Positions 1 through 8,347 of a stretch of DNA of 15,402 bases are shown here, one piece after another. Numbering within the stretch: the first letter of the stretch is position 1; each line of letters starts with the position of its first letter. Below the pieces are notes generated by a model, which saw only the letters and a program-made list of their open reading frames with translations, was not told the DNA's origin and searched no databases. The stretch spans positions 1 through 15,402 of the forward strand of contig JAEZKD010000166.1 of the NCBI GenBank assembly GCA_023415655.1. Reading direction: 5' to 3'. The translations under genes and the position numbers were made by a program. The stretch is from Bacillota bacterium. GTDB lineage: Bacteria; Bacillota; Clostridia; Lachnospirales; Lachnospiraceae.

Positions 1-3000
1 ATGTAATCCTGAACGGCACGTACACCCTTAATCTTTAAGATATCATGAGGATTAACGCTACCTTCTGTTAACTCATCACCAGCTTCGATGATCTGTCCAT
101 CGATTACCTTGATTCTAGAATCGTAAGGAATTAAATATGCCTTAGATTCTAATGTTTCACTATTCGTACGTGTTACGATAACTTCACGTTTTTTCTTTGT
201 ATCTTTGATTGTTACAGTACCACCAAATTCTGCAATAATTGCAAGTCCCTTTGGCTTTCTTGCCTCGAAAAGTTCTTCGACACGAGGAAGACCCTGTGTG
301 ATATCATCACCCGCTACACCACCAGTATGGAAGGTACGCATTGTTAACTGTGTACCTGGCTCACCGATGGACTGAGCAGCAATAATACCTACTGCTTCAC
401 CAACCTGAACGGCATCACCAGAAGCCATGTTAGCACCGTAGCACTTAGCACACACACCAATGTGGGAACGACAGCTTAATACAGTTCTAATCTTAATGGT
501 AGCATTGATACCTTCTTCTTGGAATGCTTTTGTTGCCACAATTCTTGCTGCACGTTTCGGAGTAATCATATGATTCTTCTTAACGATTACTTCTCCGTTA
601 TCATCTACAATTGTTTCACAAGCATAACGACCTGTAATTCTGTCTTCCAAGCTTTCAATCACTTCTCTACCATCAGAGAAGGCTTTGATTACCATACCTG
701 GAATCTCAGCTGCACCTTCACAACAATCTACTTCACGGATAATTAAATCCTGAGATACGTCTACAAGACGACGAGTCAAGTAACCGGAATCGGCTGTACG
801 CAACGCAGTATCGGAAAGACCTTTACGTGCACCATGTGCGGAGATGAAGTACTCAAGTACGTCAAGACCTTCACGGAAGTTCGCCTTAATTGGCAACTCG
901 ATTGTCTTACCTGATGTATCTGCCATCAAACCACGCATACCAGCTAACTGCTTAATCTGCTTATCAGAACCACGGGCACCGGAGTCCGCCATCATGAAGA
1001 TGTTGTTATATTTATCAAGACCACCAAGAAGTGCCTTTGTAATTGCATCATCGGCTTCCTTCCAGGTTTCAATAACTGCTTTGTAACGTTCTTCTTCTGT
1101 CATAAGACCACGTCTGTGATTCTTAGCGATTTCTTCTACTGTCTTTTCTGCTTCTTCAAGAATTGTCTTCTTTTCTTCAGGGACAGTCATATCAGAAATT
1201 GATACGGTCATCGCTGCACGTGTAGAGAACTTATAACCTAAGGACTTGATTGCATCAAGAGTTTCTGCAGTGCCAGTTGCACCTTGAATATTAATGCATT
1301 TCTCAAGAATTTTCTTTAACTGTTTCTTACCTACATGGAAGTCTACTTCAAGCTTTAAGAAATTATCTGGATTTGAACGATCTACAAAACCTAAATCCTG
1401 AGAGATAATTTCGTTGAAGATGAAACGACCAACGGTAGATTCAATAATTCTACTTTCAACTACGCCTTCAGCATTCTTACCATAACGACGAACTTTGATC
1501 ATGGCATGAAGTGAGATTGCACCATTTTCATATGCTAAGATTGCTTCGTTCACACTCTTAAAGAACTTACCTTCGCCCAAATCTCCTGGTTTCTGTAACG
1601 TTAAGTAATAGATACCAAGGACCATATCCTGAGAAGGTACCGCAACTGGACCACCATCGGAAGGCTTTAATAAGTTGTTTGGTGATAATAAAAGGAATCG
1701 ACACTCAGCCTGTGCTTCTACACTTAATGGTAAATGCACCGCCATCTGGTCACCATCGAAGTCAGCGTTGAACGCTGTACATACGAGTGGATGAAGTTTA
1801 ATCGCCTTACCTTCTACTAATACAGGCTCGAATGCCTGAATACCAAGTCTATGAAGAGTAGGTGCACGGTTTAACATTACAGGATGTTCACGAATAACCT
1901 CTTCGAGGATATCCCAAACTTCTGGCTGTAATCTTTCTACCATCTTCTTAGCAGATTTGATGTTATGAGCAGTTCCCTTTGCAACTAATTCTTTCATTAC
2001 GAAAGGTTTAAAGAGCTCAATTGCCATCTCCTTTGGAAGACCACACTGATAGATCTTTAATTCTGGTCCAACTACGATAACCGAACGTCCAGAGTAGTCA
2101 ACACGTTTACCAAGTAAGTTCTGACGGAAACGACCTTGCTTACCTTTTAACATATCAGATAAGGATTTTAATGGACGATTACCAGGGCCAGTTACTGGTC
2201 TACCTCTTCTACCATTATCAATTAATGCATCTACTGCTTCCTGTAACATTCTCTTTTCATTACGAACGATAATGTCTGGAGCGCCTAATTCAAGAAGTCT
2301 CTTCAAACGATTGTTACGATTGATGATTCTTCTGTATAAATCATTCATGTCAGAAGTCGCAAAACGGCCACCGTCTAACTGTACCATCGGACGTAAATCT
2401 GGTGGAATTACAGGTACTACCGTTAAGATCATCCATTCTGGTTTGTTGTGAGACTCACGGAATGCTTCTACAACTTCAAGTCTTTTAATAATTCTTGCTC
2501 GCTTTTGACCTGTGGATTCCTTTAAGCCACGCTTTAACTCTTTGGATTCCTTCTCAAGATCAATTGCCTGAAGTAATTCCATAATTGCTTCTGCACCCAT
2601 ACCAACTCTAAAGTTGTCACCGTACTTGTCATAAGCTTCACGGAATTCTTTTTCATTTAGCACCTGTTTGTACTGAAGATCGGTTTTCCCTTTATCAAGT
2701 ACAATATAGGATGCAAAGTATAATACTTTTTCAAGTGTTCTAGGAGAAAGGTCTAAAATTAGACCCATTCTACTAGGAATACCTTTAAAGTACCAGATAT
2801 GAGATACCGGTGCAGCTAGCTCGATGTGACCCATACGTTCACGACGAACACTTGCTTTGGTTACCTCAACACCACATCTATCACAAACAACGCCTTTATA
2901 GCGAATTTTCTTATACTTACCACAATGACACTCCCAGTCCTTGTTTGGTCCAAAAATCTTTTCACAGAATAGACCATCTTTTTCTGGCTTTAGTGTTCTA

Positions 3001-3131
3001 TAGTTGATTGTTTCAGGTTTTCTAACTTCGCCTCTTGACCATTCTCTGATCTTTTCCGGTGAAGCCAAACCAATCTTTATCGCATCATACGTAATTTCTT
3101 TGACGCTATCATTTATCATCTCTGTTGACAT
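1..3131 (-). CDS. rpoC: RNA polymerase subunit beta' (partial, C-terminus cut by window edge)
   Basis: Largest subunit of cytoplasmic RNA polymerase, carrying the catalytic magnesium site. The minus-strand frame stays open from ATG at 3129-3131 to the left edge, about 1043 codons, without a stop, so the end lies outside the window. Visible landmarks: N-terminal zinc ribbon cysteines C68, C70, C83 and C86; the catalytic loop NADFDGDQM with D457, D459 and D461; the trigger-loop stretch MRTFHTGG with H935; and a second zinc site with C803/C804, C887, C894 and C897. Numbering at the catalytic and trigger loops is within a few residues of E. coli. The start is supported by an AGGGAG ribosome site about 10 nt upstream, inside the 19-bp gap after rpoB. 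It is co-transcribed with rpoB. No frame break was seen at the landmarks checked across the gene. Confidence 0.99.
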   Translation of the reverse strand, partial: MSTEMINDSVKEITYDAIKIGLASPEKIREWSRGEVRKPETINYRTLKPEKDGLFCEKIFGPNKDWECHCGKYKKIRYKGVVCDRCGVEVTKASVRRERMGHIELAAPVSHIWYFKGIPSRMGLILDLSPRTLEKVLYFASYIVLDKGKTDLQYKQVLNEKEFREAYDKYGDNFRVGMGAEAIMELLQAIDLEKESKELKRGLKESTGQKRARIIKRLEVVEAFRESHNKPEWMILTVVPVIPPDLRPMVQLDGGRFATSDMNDLYRRIINRNNRLKRLLELGAPDIIVRNEKRMLQEAVDALIDNGRRGRPVTGPGNRPLKSLSDMLKGKQGRFRQNLLGKRVDYSGRSVIVVGPELKIYQCGLPKEMAIELFKPFVMKELVAKGTAHNIKSAKKMVERLQPEVWDILEEVIREHPVMLNRAPTLHRLGIQAFEPVLVEGKAIKLHPLVCTAFNADFDGDQMAVHLPLSVEAQAECRFLLLSPNNLLKPSDGGPVAVPSQDMVLGIYYLTLQKPGDLGEGKFFKSVNEAILAYENGAISLHAMIKVRRYGKNAEGVVESRIIESTVGRFIFNEIISQDLGFVDRSNPDNFLKLEVDFHVGKKQLKKILEKCINIQGATGTAETLDAIKSLGYKFSTRAAMTVSISDMTVPEEKKTILEEAEKTVEEIAKNHRRGLMTEEERYKAVIETWKEADDAITKALLGGLDKYNNIFMMADSGARGSDKQIKQLAGMRGLMADTSGKTIELPIKANFREGLDVLEYFISAHGARKGLSDTALRTADSGYLTRRLVDVSQDLIIREVDCCEGAAEIPGMVIKAFSDGREVIESLEDRITGRYACETIVDDNGEVIVKKNHMITPKRAARIVATKAFQEEGINATIKIRTVLSCRSHIGVCAKCYGANMASGDAVQVGEAVGIIAAQSIGEPGTQLTMRTFHTGGVAGDDITQGLPRVEELFEARKPKGLAIIAEFGGTVTIKDTKKKREVIVTRTNSETLESKAYLIPYDSRIKVIDGQIIEAGDELTEGSVNPHDILKIKGVRAVQDY

Positions 3132-3150
3132 GTGTTGGCTCTCCCTTCAA

Positions 3151-6100
3151 CTATTCTTGGAAATCATCTGAATCCGGATCGCTAAAATCCATTACGCTTT
3201 CATCTTCTTCAAATACATCGAATGCATCGCCTTCGTCATCTGGTGTTACTTCACGATAACCTGCATCTTCAAAGCTTTCTTCATATTTGAAACTATCTTC
3301 TTCAATATACTGCGTAAATTCTGTATCGCCGTAATCAATGTTTTCTGTCATCTTCACTTCACGGCCTTGTTCATCAAGAACAGTTACATCAAGCGCGAGT
3401 GACTGAAGTTCCTTAAGAAGAACCTTAAATGATTCTGGAATACCAGGCTCACTAATGTTATCTCCTTTAATGATTGCTTCATAAGTCTTAACACGACCAG
3501 TAACATCATCGGATTTGACAGTTAAGATTTCCTGAAGAATATGAGCAGCGCCATAAGCCTCAAGAGCCCACACTTCCATCTCACCGAATCTCTGCCCACC
3601 GAACTGAGCTTTACCACCAAGTGGCTGCTGAGTTACTAAGGAGTAAGGACCAGTGGAACGTGCATGAATCTTATCATCTACTAAGTGGTGAAGTTTTAGG
3701 TAGTGCATGAATCCGACAGTAACTGCACCATCGAAGTATTCCCCTGTTCTACCATCACGAAGACGAACCTTACCATCACGGTTAATAGGAACACCCTCCC
3801 ACTGTTTTCTATAATCCTGATTATTTACTAGGTAATCCATTAAATCAGGATCTAAAGTATCTTTATACTTAGCTTCAAATTCATCCAATGGACTATTCAC
3901 GTAATCGTTTGCCAACTCTAACGTATCCATGATGTCATACTCGTTAGCACCATCGAATACTGGAGTCGATACGTTAAATCCAAGAACCTTACTTGCTAAA
4001 CTTAAGTGAATTTCAAGTACCTGACCGATATTCATACGGGAAGGTACACCTAATGGATTAAGAACGATATCAAGTGGACGTCCGTTTGGTAAGAATGGCA
4101 TATCTTCTACTGGTAATACACGAGAAACAACACCCTTGTTACCATGTCGACCAGCCATCTTATCGCCGACCTGAATCTTTCTCTTTTGAGCAATGTAAAC
4201 GCGTACTGTCTGATTTACACCAGGACTTAACTCGTCACCATTCTCTCTTGTAAACACTTTTGCATCTACGATGATACCATATTCTCCATGAGGTACACGT
4301 AAGGAAGTATCACGAACTTCTCTTGCTTTCTCTCCGAAGATGGCACGAAGTAATCTTTCTTCTGCTGTTAATTCAGTTTCACCCTTTGGTGTTACCTTAC
4401 CAACTAAGATATCTCCGGCACGTACTTCAGCACCGATACGGATAATACCTCTTTCATCAAGATCCTTTAATGCATCATCACCAACACCTGGAACATCACG
4501 AGTGATCTCTTCTGGTCCAAGTTTCGTATCACGGGATTCTGCTTCGTATTCTTCAATATGAACGGAAGTATATACATCTTCCTGAACTAATCTTTCACTT
4601 AATAAAACCGCATCCTCGTAGTTATAACCTTCCCAAGTCATAAATCCGATCAATGGGTTTTTACCAAGAGCTAATTCGCCCTTGCTTGTGGATGGACCAT
4701 CGGCAATTACTTCACCAGCTTCTACATGGTCACCCTTAACAACGATTGGTCTCTGATTGATGCAAGTACCTTGGTTACTTCTAGAGAATTTCACTAGACG
4801 GTAAGAATCCTTGGTTCCATCATCATTCTTGATTACGATTTCACGGCTTGTAGAACGTTCAATCGTACCAGCTTTCTTTGCAACTACACATACACCAGAG
4901 TCAACTGCTGTTTTTAATTCCATACCAGTACCAACTACTGGAGCTTCTGTAAATAACAATGGAACGGCCTGACGCTGCATGTTAGATCCCATCAGCGCAC
5001 GGTTCGCATCGTCGTTTTGTAAGAATGGAATCATCGCTGTCGCTACAGAGAATACCATCTTAGGAGATACGTCCATTAAGTCGATCTTTTGTTTCTGGTA
5101 AGAAGATGTCTCTTCACGGTAACGTCCAGAAACATTTGAGTTAACAAAATGTCCTTCTGCATCTAATGGCTCATTCGCCTGAGCTACAATGTATTTGTCT
5201 TCTTCGTCTGCTGTTAAATATACAACTTCATCGGTTACTTTTGGATTCTGTGGATTGGACTTATCTACTTTACGGTAAGGAGCTTCAACGAAGCCATACT
5301 GATTAATTCTTGCATAAGATGCTAAGGAGTTGATAAGACCGATGTTAGGACCTTCAGGAGTCTCGATTGGACACATTCTTCCGTAATGGGAATAGTGAAC
5401 ATCTCGAACCTCGAATCCGGCTCTATCACGGCTCAAACCACCTGGTCCAAGTGCGGAGAGACGTCTCTTATGAGTTAACTCACCAAGAGGGTTGTTCTGA
5501 TCCATAAACTGAGACAACTGAGAACTTCCGAAGAATTCTTTCACAGCTGCAGTTACAGGCTTGATATTGATTAAGGATTGTGGACTAATGCCTTCTAAAT
5601 CCTGAGTTGTCATTCTTTCACGAACAACACGTTCCATCCTGGATAAACCGATTCTGTACTGGTTCTGTAATAACTCACCAACCGCACGAATACGACGATT
5701 TCCCAAATGGTCGATATCGTCTGCATTACCAACACCATATTCAATATGCATGTTATAGTTAACGGATGCAAAGATATCATCTACTGTAATGTGCTTTGGA
5801 ATTAAGTCAGTGATGTGCTTTCTAACTGCATCTTTGATCTCTTCCTCTGTTTCACAAGAGTCTAAGATTGTACGAAGTGCAGGATAATAAACATCCTCTG
5901 TGATTCCAAGCTCTTCTTTATCTAATTCAACATATTCATTGAAATCTACCATTAAGTTAGAAAGAATCTTAATGTTTCTTTCTTCACCCTGAATCCAAAT
6001 TGCCTTAACTGCCTTGTTTTGGATACGAATCGCTAGACTTTCGCTGATTAAGTCACCAGCTTCAGCAATAATTTCACCAGTTGCTTCATCTACCACTGCT

Positions 6101-6987
6101 TCTGCAAGATGGAAACCAACAACACGGTTCTTTAATGCTAACTTTTTATTAAACTTATAGCGTCCAACCTTTGCAAGATCATATCTTCTTGCATCAAAGA
6201 ACATAGAATTAATTAAAGATTCCGCACTTTCTACGCTCAAAGGCTCACCTGGACGAAGTTTTTTATATAATTCAAGAAGACCATCCTGATAATTATCAGA
6301 AGGATCCTTTGTAAAGCTTGCAAGGATTTTAGGTTCTTCACCAAACATATCAATAATTTCTGCATTCGTACCAAGGCCAAGTGCACGAAGTAATACAGTG
6401 ATTGGAACCTTTCTATTACGATCTACACGTACATAAAACACATCGTTCGAATCTGTTTCGTATTCTAACCAAGCACCACGGTTTGGTATCACTGTACATG
6501 CATGCAAAGTCTTACCGATCTTGTCATGTGTGATTGCATAATAAATTCCAGGGGAACGTACTAATTGGCTAACGATTACACGCTCTGCACCGTTAATTAC
6601 AAAGGTACCCGTCTCAGTCATTAATGGCAAATCACCCATGAAGATATCATGTTCATTGATTTCATCGTTTTCTTTGTTACGAAGTCGAACTTTTACTTTC
6701 AACGGAGCCGCATAAGTTGCATCTCTTTCCTTGCACTCTTCAATCGTATACTTGACATCATCTTCGCATAGCTGGAAGCTAACGAACTCAAGGCTAAGAT
6801 GGTCACTGTAATCTTCGATTGGCGAAATATCATCGAACACTTCGTTAAGACCTTCCTCCAAAAACCACTTGTAGGAATCTTTCTGAACTTCAATGAGATT
6901 TGGCATTTCAAGTACTTCTTTTTGCTTTGAATAGCTCATTCTTACGCCTTTTCCAATCTTAATAGGACGTATTCTGTTTTTATCCAT
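3151..6987 (-). CDS. rpoB: RNA polymerase subunit beta
   Basis: Second-largest RNA polymerase subunit, forming the active-site cleft with beta'; 1278 residues from the chosen start. The frame is open a further 61 codons to an ATG at 7170. I choose ATG 6985-6987 because an AAGGGGTG ribosome site (6997-7004) lies 9 nt upstream and the protein then begins MDKNRIRPIKIGK, the usual start in clostridial RpoB. The rifampicin region is intact, with SQLSQFMDQNN, D496, H506 and RRLSALGPGG, matching the sensitive-type residues of E. coli D516, H526 and S531. GYNYEDAVLLSERL and GRHGNKGVVSR are also present. The C-terminus is a strongly acidic tail, 18 Asp/Glu in the last 40 residues. rpoC follows after 19 bp. 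No ribosomal protein genes precede it. Confidence 0.99.
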   Translation of the reverse strand: MDKNRIRPIKIGKGVRMSYSKQKEVLEMPNLIEVQKDSYKWFLEEGLNEVFDDISPIEDYSDHLSLEFVSFQLCEDDVKYTIEECKERDATYAAPLKVKVRLRNKENDEINEHDIFMGDLPLMTETGTFVINGAERVIVSQLVRSPGIYYAITHDKIGKTLHACTVIPNRGAWLEYETDSNDVFYVRVDRNRKVPITVLLRALGLGTNAEIIDMFGEEPKILASFTKDPSDNYQDGLLELYKKLRPGEPLSVESAESLINSMFFDARRYDLAKVGRYKFNKKLALKNRVVGFHLAEAVVDEATGEIIAEAGDLISESLAIRIQNKAVKAIWIQGEERNIKILSNLMVDFNEYVELDKEELGITEDVYYPALRTILDSCETEEEIKDAVRKHITDLIPKHITVDDIFASVNYNMHIEYGVGNADDIDHLGNRRIRAVGELLQNQYRIGLSRMERVVRERMTTQDLEGISPQSLINIKPVTAAVKEFFGSSQLSQFMDQNNPLGELTHKRRLSALGPGGLSRDRAGFEVRDVHYSHYGRMCPIETPEGPNIGLINSLASYARINQYGFVEAPYRKVDKSNPQNPKVTDEVVYLTADEEDKYIVAQANEPLDAEGHFVNSNVSGRYREETSSYQKQKIDLMDVSPKMVFSVATAMIPFLQNDDANRALMGSNMQRQAVPLLFTEAPVVGTGMELKTAVDSGVCVVAKKAGTIERSTSREIVIKNDDGTKDSYRLVKFSRSNQGTCINQRPIVVKGDHVEAGEVIADGPSTSKGELALGKNPLIGFMTWEGYNYEDAVLLSERLVQEDVYTSVHIEEYEAESRDTKLGPEEITRDVPGVGDDALKDLDERGIIRIGAEVRAGDILVGKVTPKGETELTAEERLLRAIFGEKAREVRDTSLRVPHGEYGIIVDAKVFTRENGDELSPGVNQTVRVYIAQKRKIQVGDKMAGRHGNKGVVSRVLPVEDMPFLPNGRPLDIVLNPLGVPSRMNIGQVLEIHLSLASKVLGFNVSTPVFDGANEYDIMDTLELANDYVNSPLDEFEAKYKDTLDPDLMDYLVNNQDYRKQWEGVPINRDGKVRLRDGRTGEYFDGAVTVGFMHYLKLHHLVDDKIHARSTGPYSLVTQQPLGGKAQFGGQRFGEMEVWALEAYGAAHILQEILTVKSDDVTGRVKTYEAIIKGDNISEPGIPESFKVLLKELQSLALDVTVLDEQGREVKMTENIDYGDTEFTQYIEEDSFKYEESFEDAGYREVTPDDEGDAFDVFEEDESVMDFSDPDSDDFQE

Positions 6988-6996
6988 TGACGTTTT

Positions 6997-7004
6997 CACC
7001 CCTT
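6997..7004 (-). promoter_or_regulatory. Ribosome binding site deciding the rpoB start
   Basis: On the minus strand this reads AAGGGGTG, 9 nt before the ATG at 6985-6987. It favours this ATG over the in-frame ATG at 7168-7170. Confidence 0.8.
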
Positions 7005-7080
7005 GAAATTTTTTTCTTTTTATATAATCGAATACTACCTTCTGTTTCTTACTTCTCTCACTTCTTCGGTAATACTCGTA

Positions 7081-7116
7081 GCCTTGCTTGCAAGGCGTAC
7101 CATTATTCTGGTATGC
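7081..7116 (-). repeat. Overlapping small inverted repeats in the rpoB leader
   Basis: A perfect 6-bp stem with 4-nt loop, GCCTTG/CAAGGC (7081-7096), is followed immediately by an imperfect inverted repeat centred on a TACCA/TGGTA pair (about 7095-7116). The two share bases, so in the rpoB leader RNA they would compete. No U-tract follows either in the minus direction, so neither looks like a terminator. Any regulatory role is inference. Confidence 0.4.
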
Positions 7117-7216
7117 ACATAAATAATAAAGCCCACAAAATGTAGGAATTTCCTGTGTTCTCATAAGCACATCTTGTGTTTTTGTGAAACATTCATATAA
7201 ATTTCTTCAAAAACAG

Positions 7217-7245
7217 TTTGCATTTTTAACTTTATGTGTTATAAT
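7217..7245 (+). promoter_or_regulatory. Plus-strand extended -10 promoter
   Basis: TATAAT at 7240-7245 is a perfect -10 with a TG one base upstream (7237-7238), giving an extended -10. A weak -35, TTTGCA, lies at 7217-7222 with 17-bp spacing. Transcription would start near 7252 and run toward the LacI-type gene, but it meets a terminator-like hairpin about 55 nt later. It could be the regulator promoter with an attenuator, or the promoter of a short RNA. Confidence 0.6.
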
Positions 7246-7286
7246 AGATACAAATGGGCATATCGAACCACAATAGTGCACATTTC

Positions 7287-7315
7287 ATATTATCACATAG
7301 AAGTCAAGCTGTCAA
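7287..7315 (-). promoter_or_regulatory. Likely rpoB promoter
   Basis: On the minus strand a perfect TTGACA (7310-7315) is followed by two overlapping -10 candidates: TAATAT at 17-bp spacing (7287-7292), or GATAAT (7289-7294) at 15 bp preceded by TG in extended -10 position. The start would fall near 7280, leaving a leader of about 290 nt. The -35 lies inside the hairpin sequence of the plus-strand terminator. Confidence 0.6.
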
Positions 7316-7345
7316 TACTAAATTGTACAGCTTTTTTATATTTTT
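7306..7345 (+). terminator. Rho-independent terminator or attenuator before the LacI-type gene
   Basis: Stem AAGCTGT (7306-7312) pairs with ACAGCTT (7327-7333) and extends through CAAT/ATTG across a one-base bulge to a 5-nt ACTAA loop. It is followed by a T-rich run, TTTTTATATTTTT. The U-tract is on the plus strand only, so it acts on transcripts heading toward the regulator gene. Confidence 0.7.
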
Positions 7346-7438
7346 CGCGTAGTACACCACTATTATATAAGTGTGTCCTATTATTTGGGAATGTATACAC
7401 AATTTTACCGTTGGGATTCTAGGAAGGGAGGATTCACG

Positions 7439-8347
7439 ATGTCAAAATCAAAAACGACGATGAAAGATATTGCCAAAGCTTGTGGCGTATCCTTGGCCAC
7501 GGTCTCTTATGTTATTAACAACTCGGAAAAAGAGGTCATACGACATGAGACTCGAATTAAAGTTCTTGAAATGGCACGAAAATTGAACTACATACCAAAT
7601 CACTGCAGAGAATCTGCTCATATTAAAAGTAATCTTGTCGGCATTATTATCAACTGGAACAAAAGAAACTGTCCGAGTAAGAAGATGATTTATTATGATC
7701 TTGCAGTAGAATTACAACGATGTTTAAGTGATCTTGGATTCGATACGATTGTTGCAACTACTAAGACCTTTGAAGAGGATGCTGATATTATCTCCAAGCG
7801 TTCCTTGGATGCAGTATTTATTATCGATATTAGTACTCCTAAGGTTCGACAGGTTACAAACAAGTACTACGTGCCAATTATATTCTTAGATTGTGAAATC
7901 AATGATGCTCTGTTCTATAAGGTATATCCGAACTATCCTGTAGTTATCTCAGAGGCAAAAAAAATCCTCGCAGAGCCATACCCCTTCTTAATTATGGAGG
8001 ATATTCTAAACGATGAACTAAAGGACTTAATTACAAGTCATTTTCATGAAGAGGATGTATTTATCAATACACCAGACAACGATTTGAGAGCCTTCCTTAA
8101 AGAGCATAAACATCAAAAGGGAATTGTGTTAGGAGAAATCTTAGGATTAGAGGTGGAACGTTACATACCAAATGACCAGCTTGTTGTCATTACTGCGATT
8201 GAGAATAGCCGTCTTTTACTACCGGATACAAAGACCATTACTATGAGCAATCGAACCAAAGCAAAAGCTGCTGTGAATATTATGCAACGTTTATTAAGAT
8301 TAGAATACGATTGTTGCCCAGGCAATAAATTATTATTAAATCCATAA
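7439..8347 (+). CDS. LacI-family transcriptional regulator, divergent effector domain
   Basis: DNA-binding repressor-type protein of 302 residues. Residues 8-54 form the LacI helix-turn-helix (TMKDIAKACGVSLATVSYVINN, split at residues 7 and 28), with Y24 where Arg is usual in TVSRVLNN. The following hinge lacks the usual AR-x-L pattern; Ala sits about where the minor-groove Leu is expected. A periplasmic-binding-like effector domain follows from about L67 (VGIIINW), shorter and more divergent than in typical members of 330-345 residues, but the protein ends in GNKLLLNP, similar to normal LacI C-termini. The start is ATG 7439 with GGGAGG 7 nt upstream; an earlier in-frame ATG at 7373 has no such site. 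It is convergent with the maltodextrin operon and divergent from rpoB, so sugar-operon control is likely but unproven. Confidence 0.85.
   Translation: MSKSKTTMKDIAKACGVSLATVSYVINNSEKEVIRHETRIKVLEMARKLNYIPNHCRESAHIKSNLVGIIINWNKRNCPSKKMIYYDLAVELQRCLSDLGFDTIVATTKTFEEDADIISKRSLDAVFIIDISTPKVRQVTNKYYVPIIFLDCEINDALFYKVYPNYPVVISEAKKILAEPYPFLIMEDILNDELKDLITSHFHEEDVFINTPDNDLRAFLKEHKHQKGIVLGEILGLEVERYIPNDQLVVITAIENSRLLLPDTKTITMSNRTKAKAAVNIMQRLLRLEYDCCPGNKLLLNP

Larger units (their letters stand above)
6988..7438. other. rpoB / LacI-regulator divergent intergenic region
   Basis: A 451-bp region between divergent genes in which I see no credible protein gene. It holds an rpoB promoter on the minus strand (7287-7315), a consensus-like plus-strand promoter (7217-7245), and a strong plus-strand terminator-like hairpin (7306-7345). 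The rpoB leader would be about 290 nt and contains small inverted repeats: GCCTTG-CTTG-CAAGGC at 7081-7096, and an overlapping TACCA/TGGTA pair at 7098-7113. These share bases in the 7095-7097 area and could not both form fully. A TGTATACA palindrome at 7392-7399 lies about 40 bp before the regulator start. Confidence 0.7.

Noticed and set aside
519..1086. Plus-strand open frames inside rpoC (519-746, 844-1086)
   Set aside because: They lie antisense to a strongly conserved gene, have no ribosome sites of note and no recognisable protein features.
4340..4561. Plus-strand open frame antisense to rpoB
   Set aside because: Shadow of the rpoB reading frame; low-complexity Ser-rich product with no support.
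5430..5530. Rifampicin-resistance changes in rpoB
   Set aside because: D496, H506 and the RRLSALG serine match the sensitive-type residues; no resistance substitution seen.
7234..7422. 62-codon plus-strand open frame in the rpoB/regulator gap
   Set aside because: It begins inside the promoter -10 region, runs across the terminator hairpin, and has no ribosome site; composition looks like translated AT-rich spacer.
7373..7438. Longer start for the LacI-type gene at 7373
   Set aside because: The added residues are not LacI-like and no ribosome site precedes it, while ATG 7439 has GGGAGG at good spacing and gives the normal LacI N-terminus.
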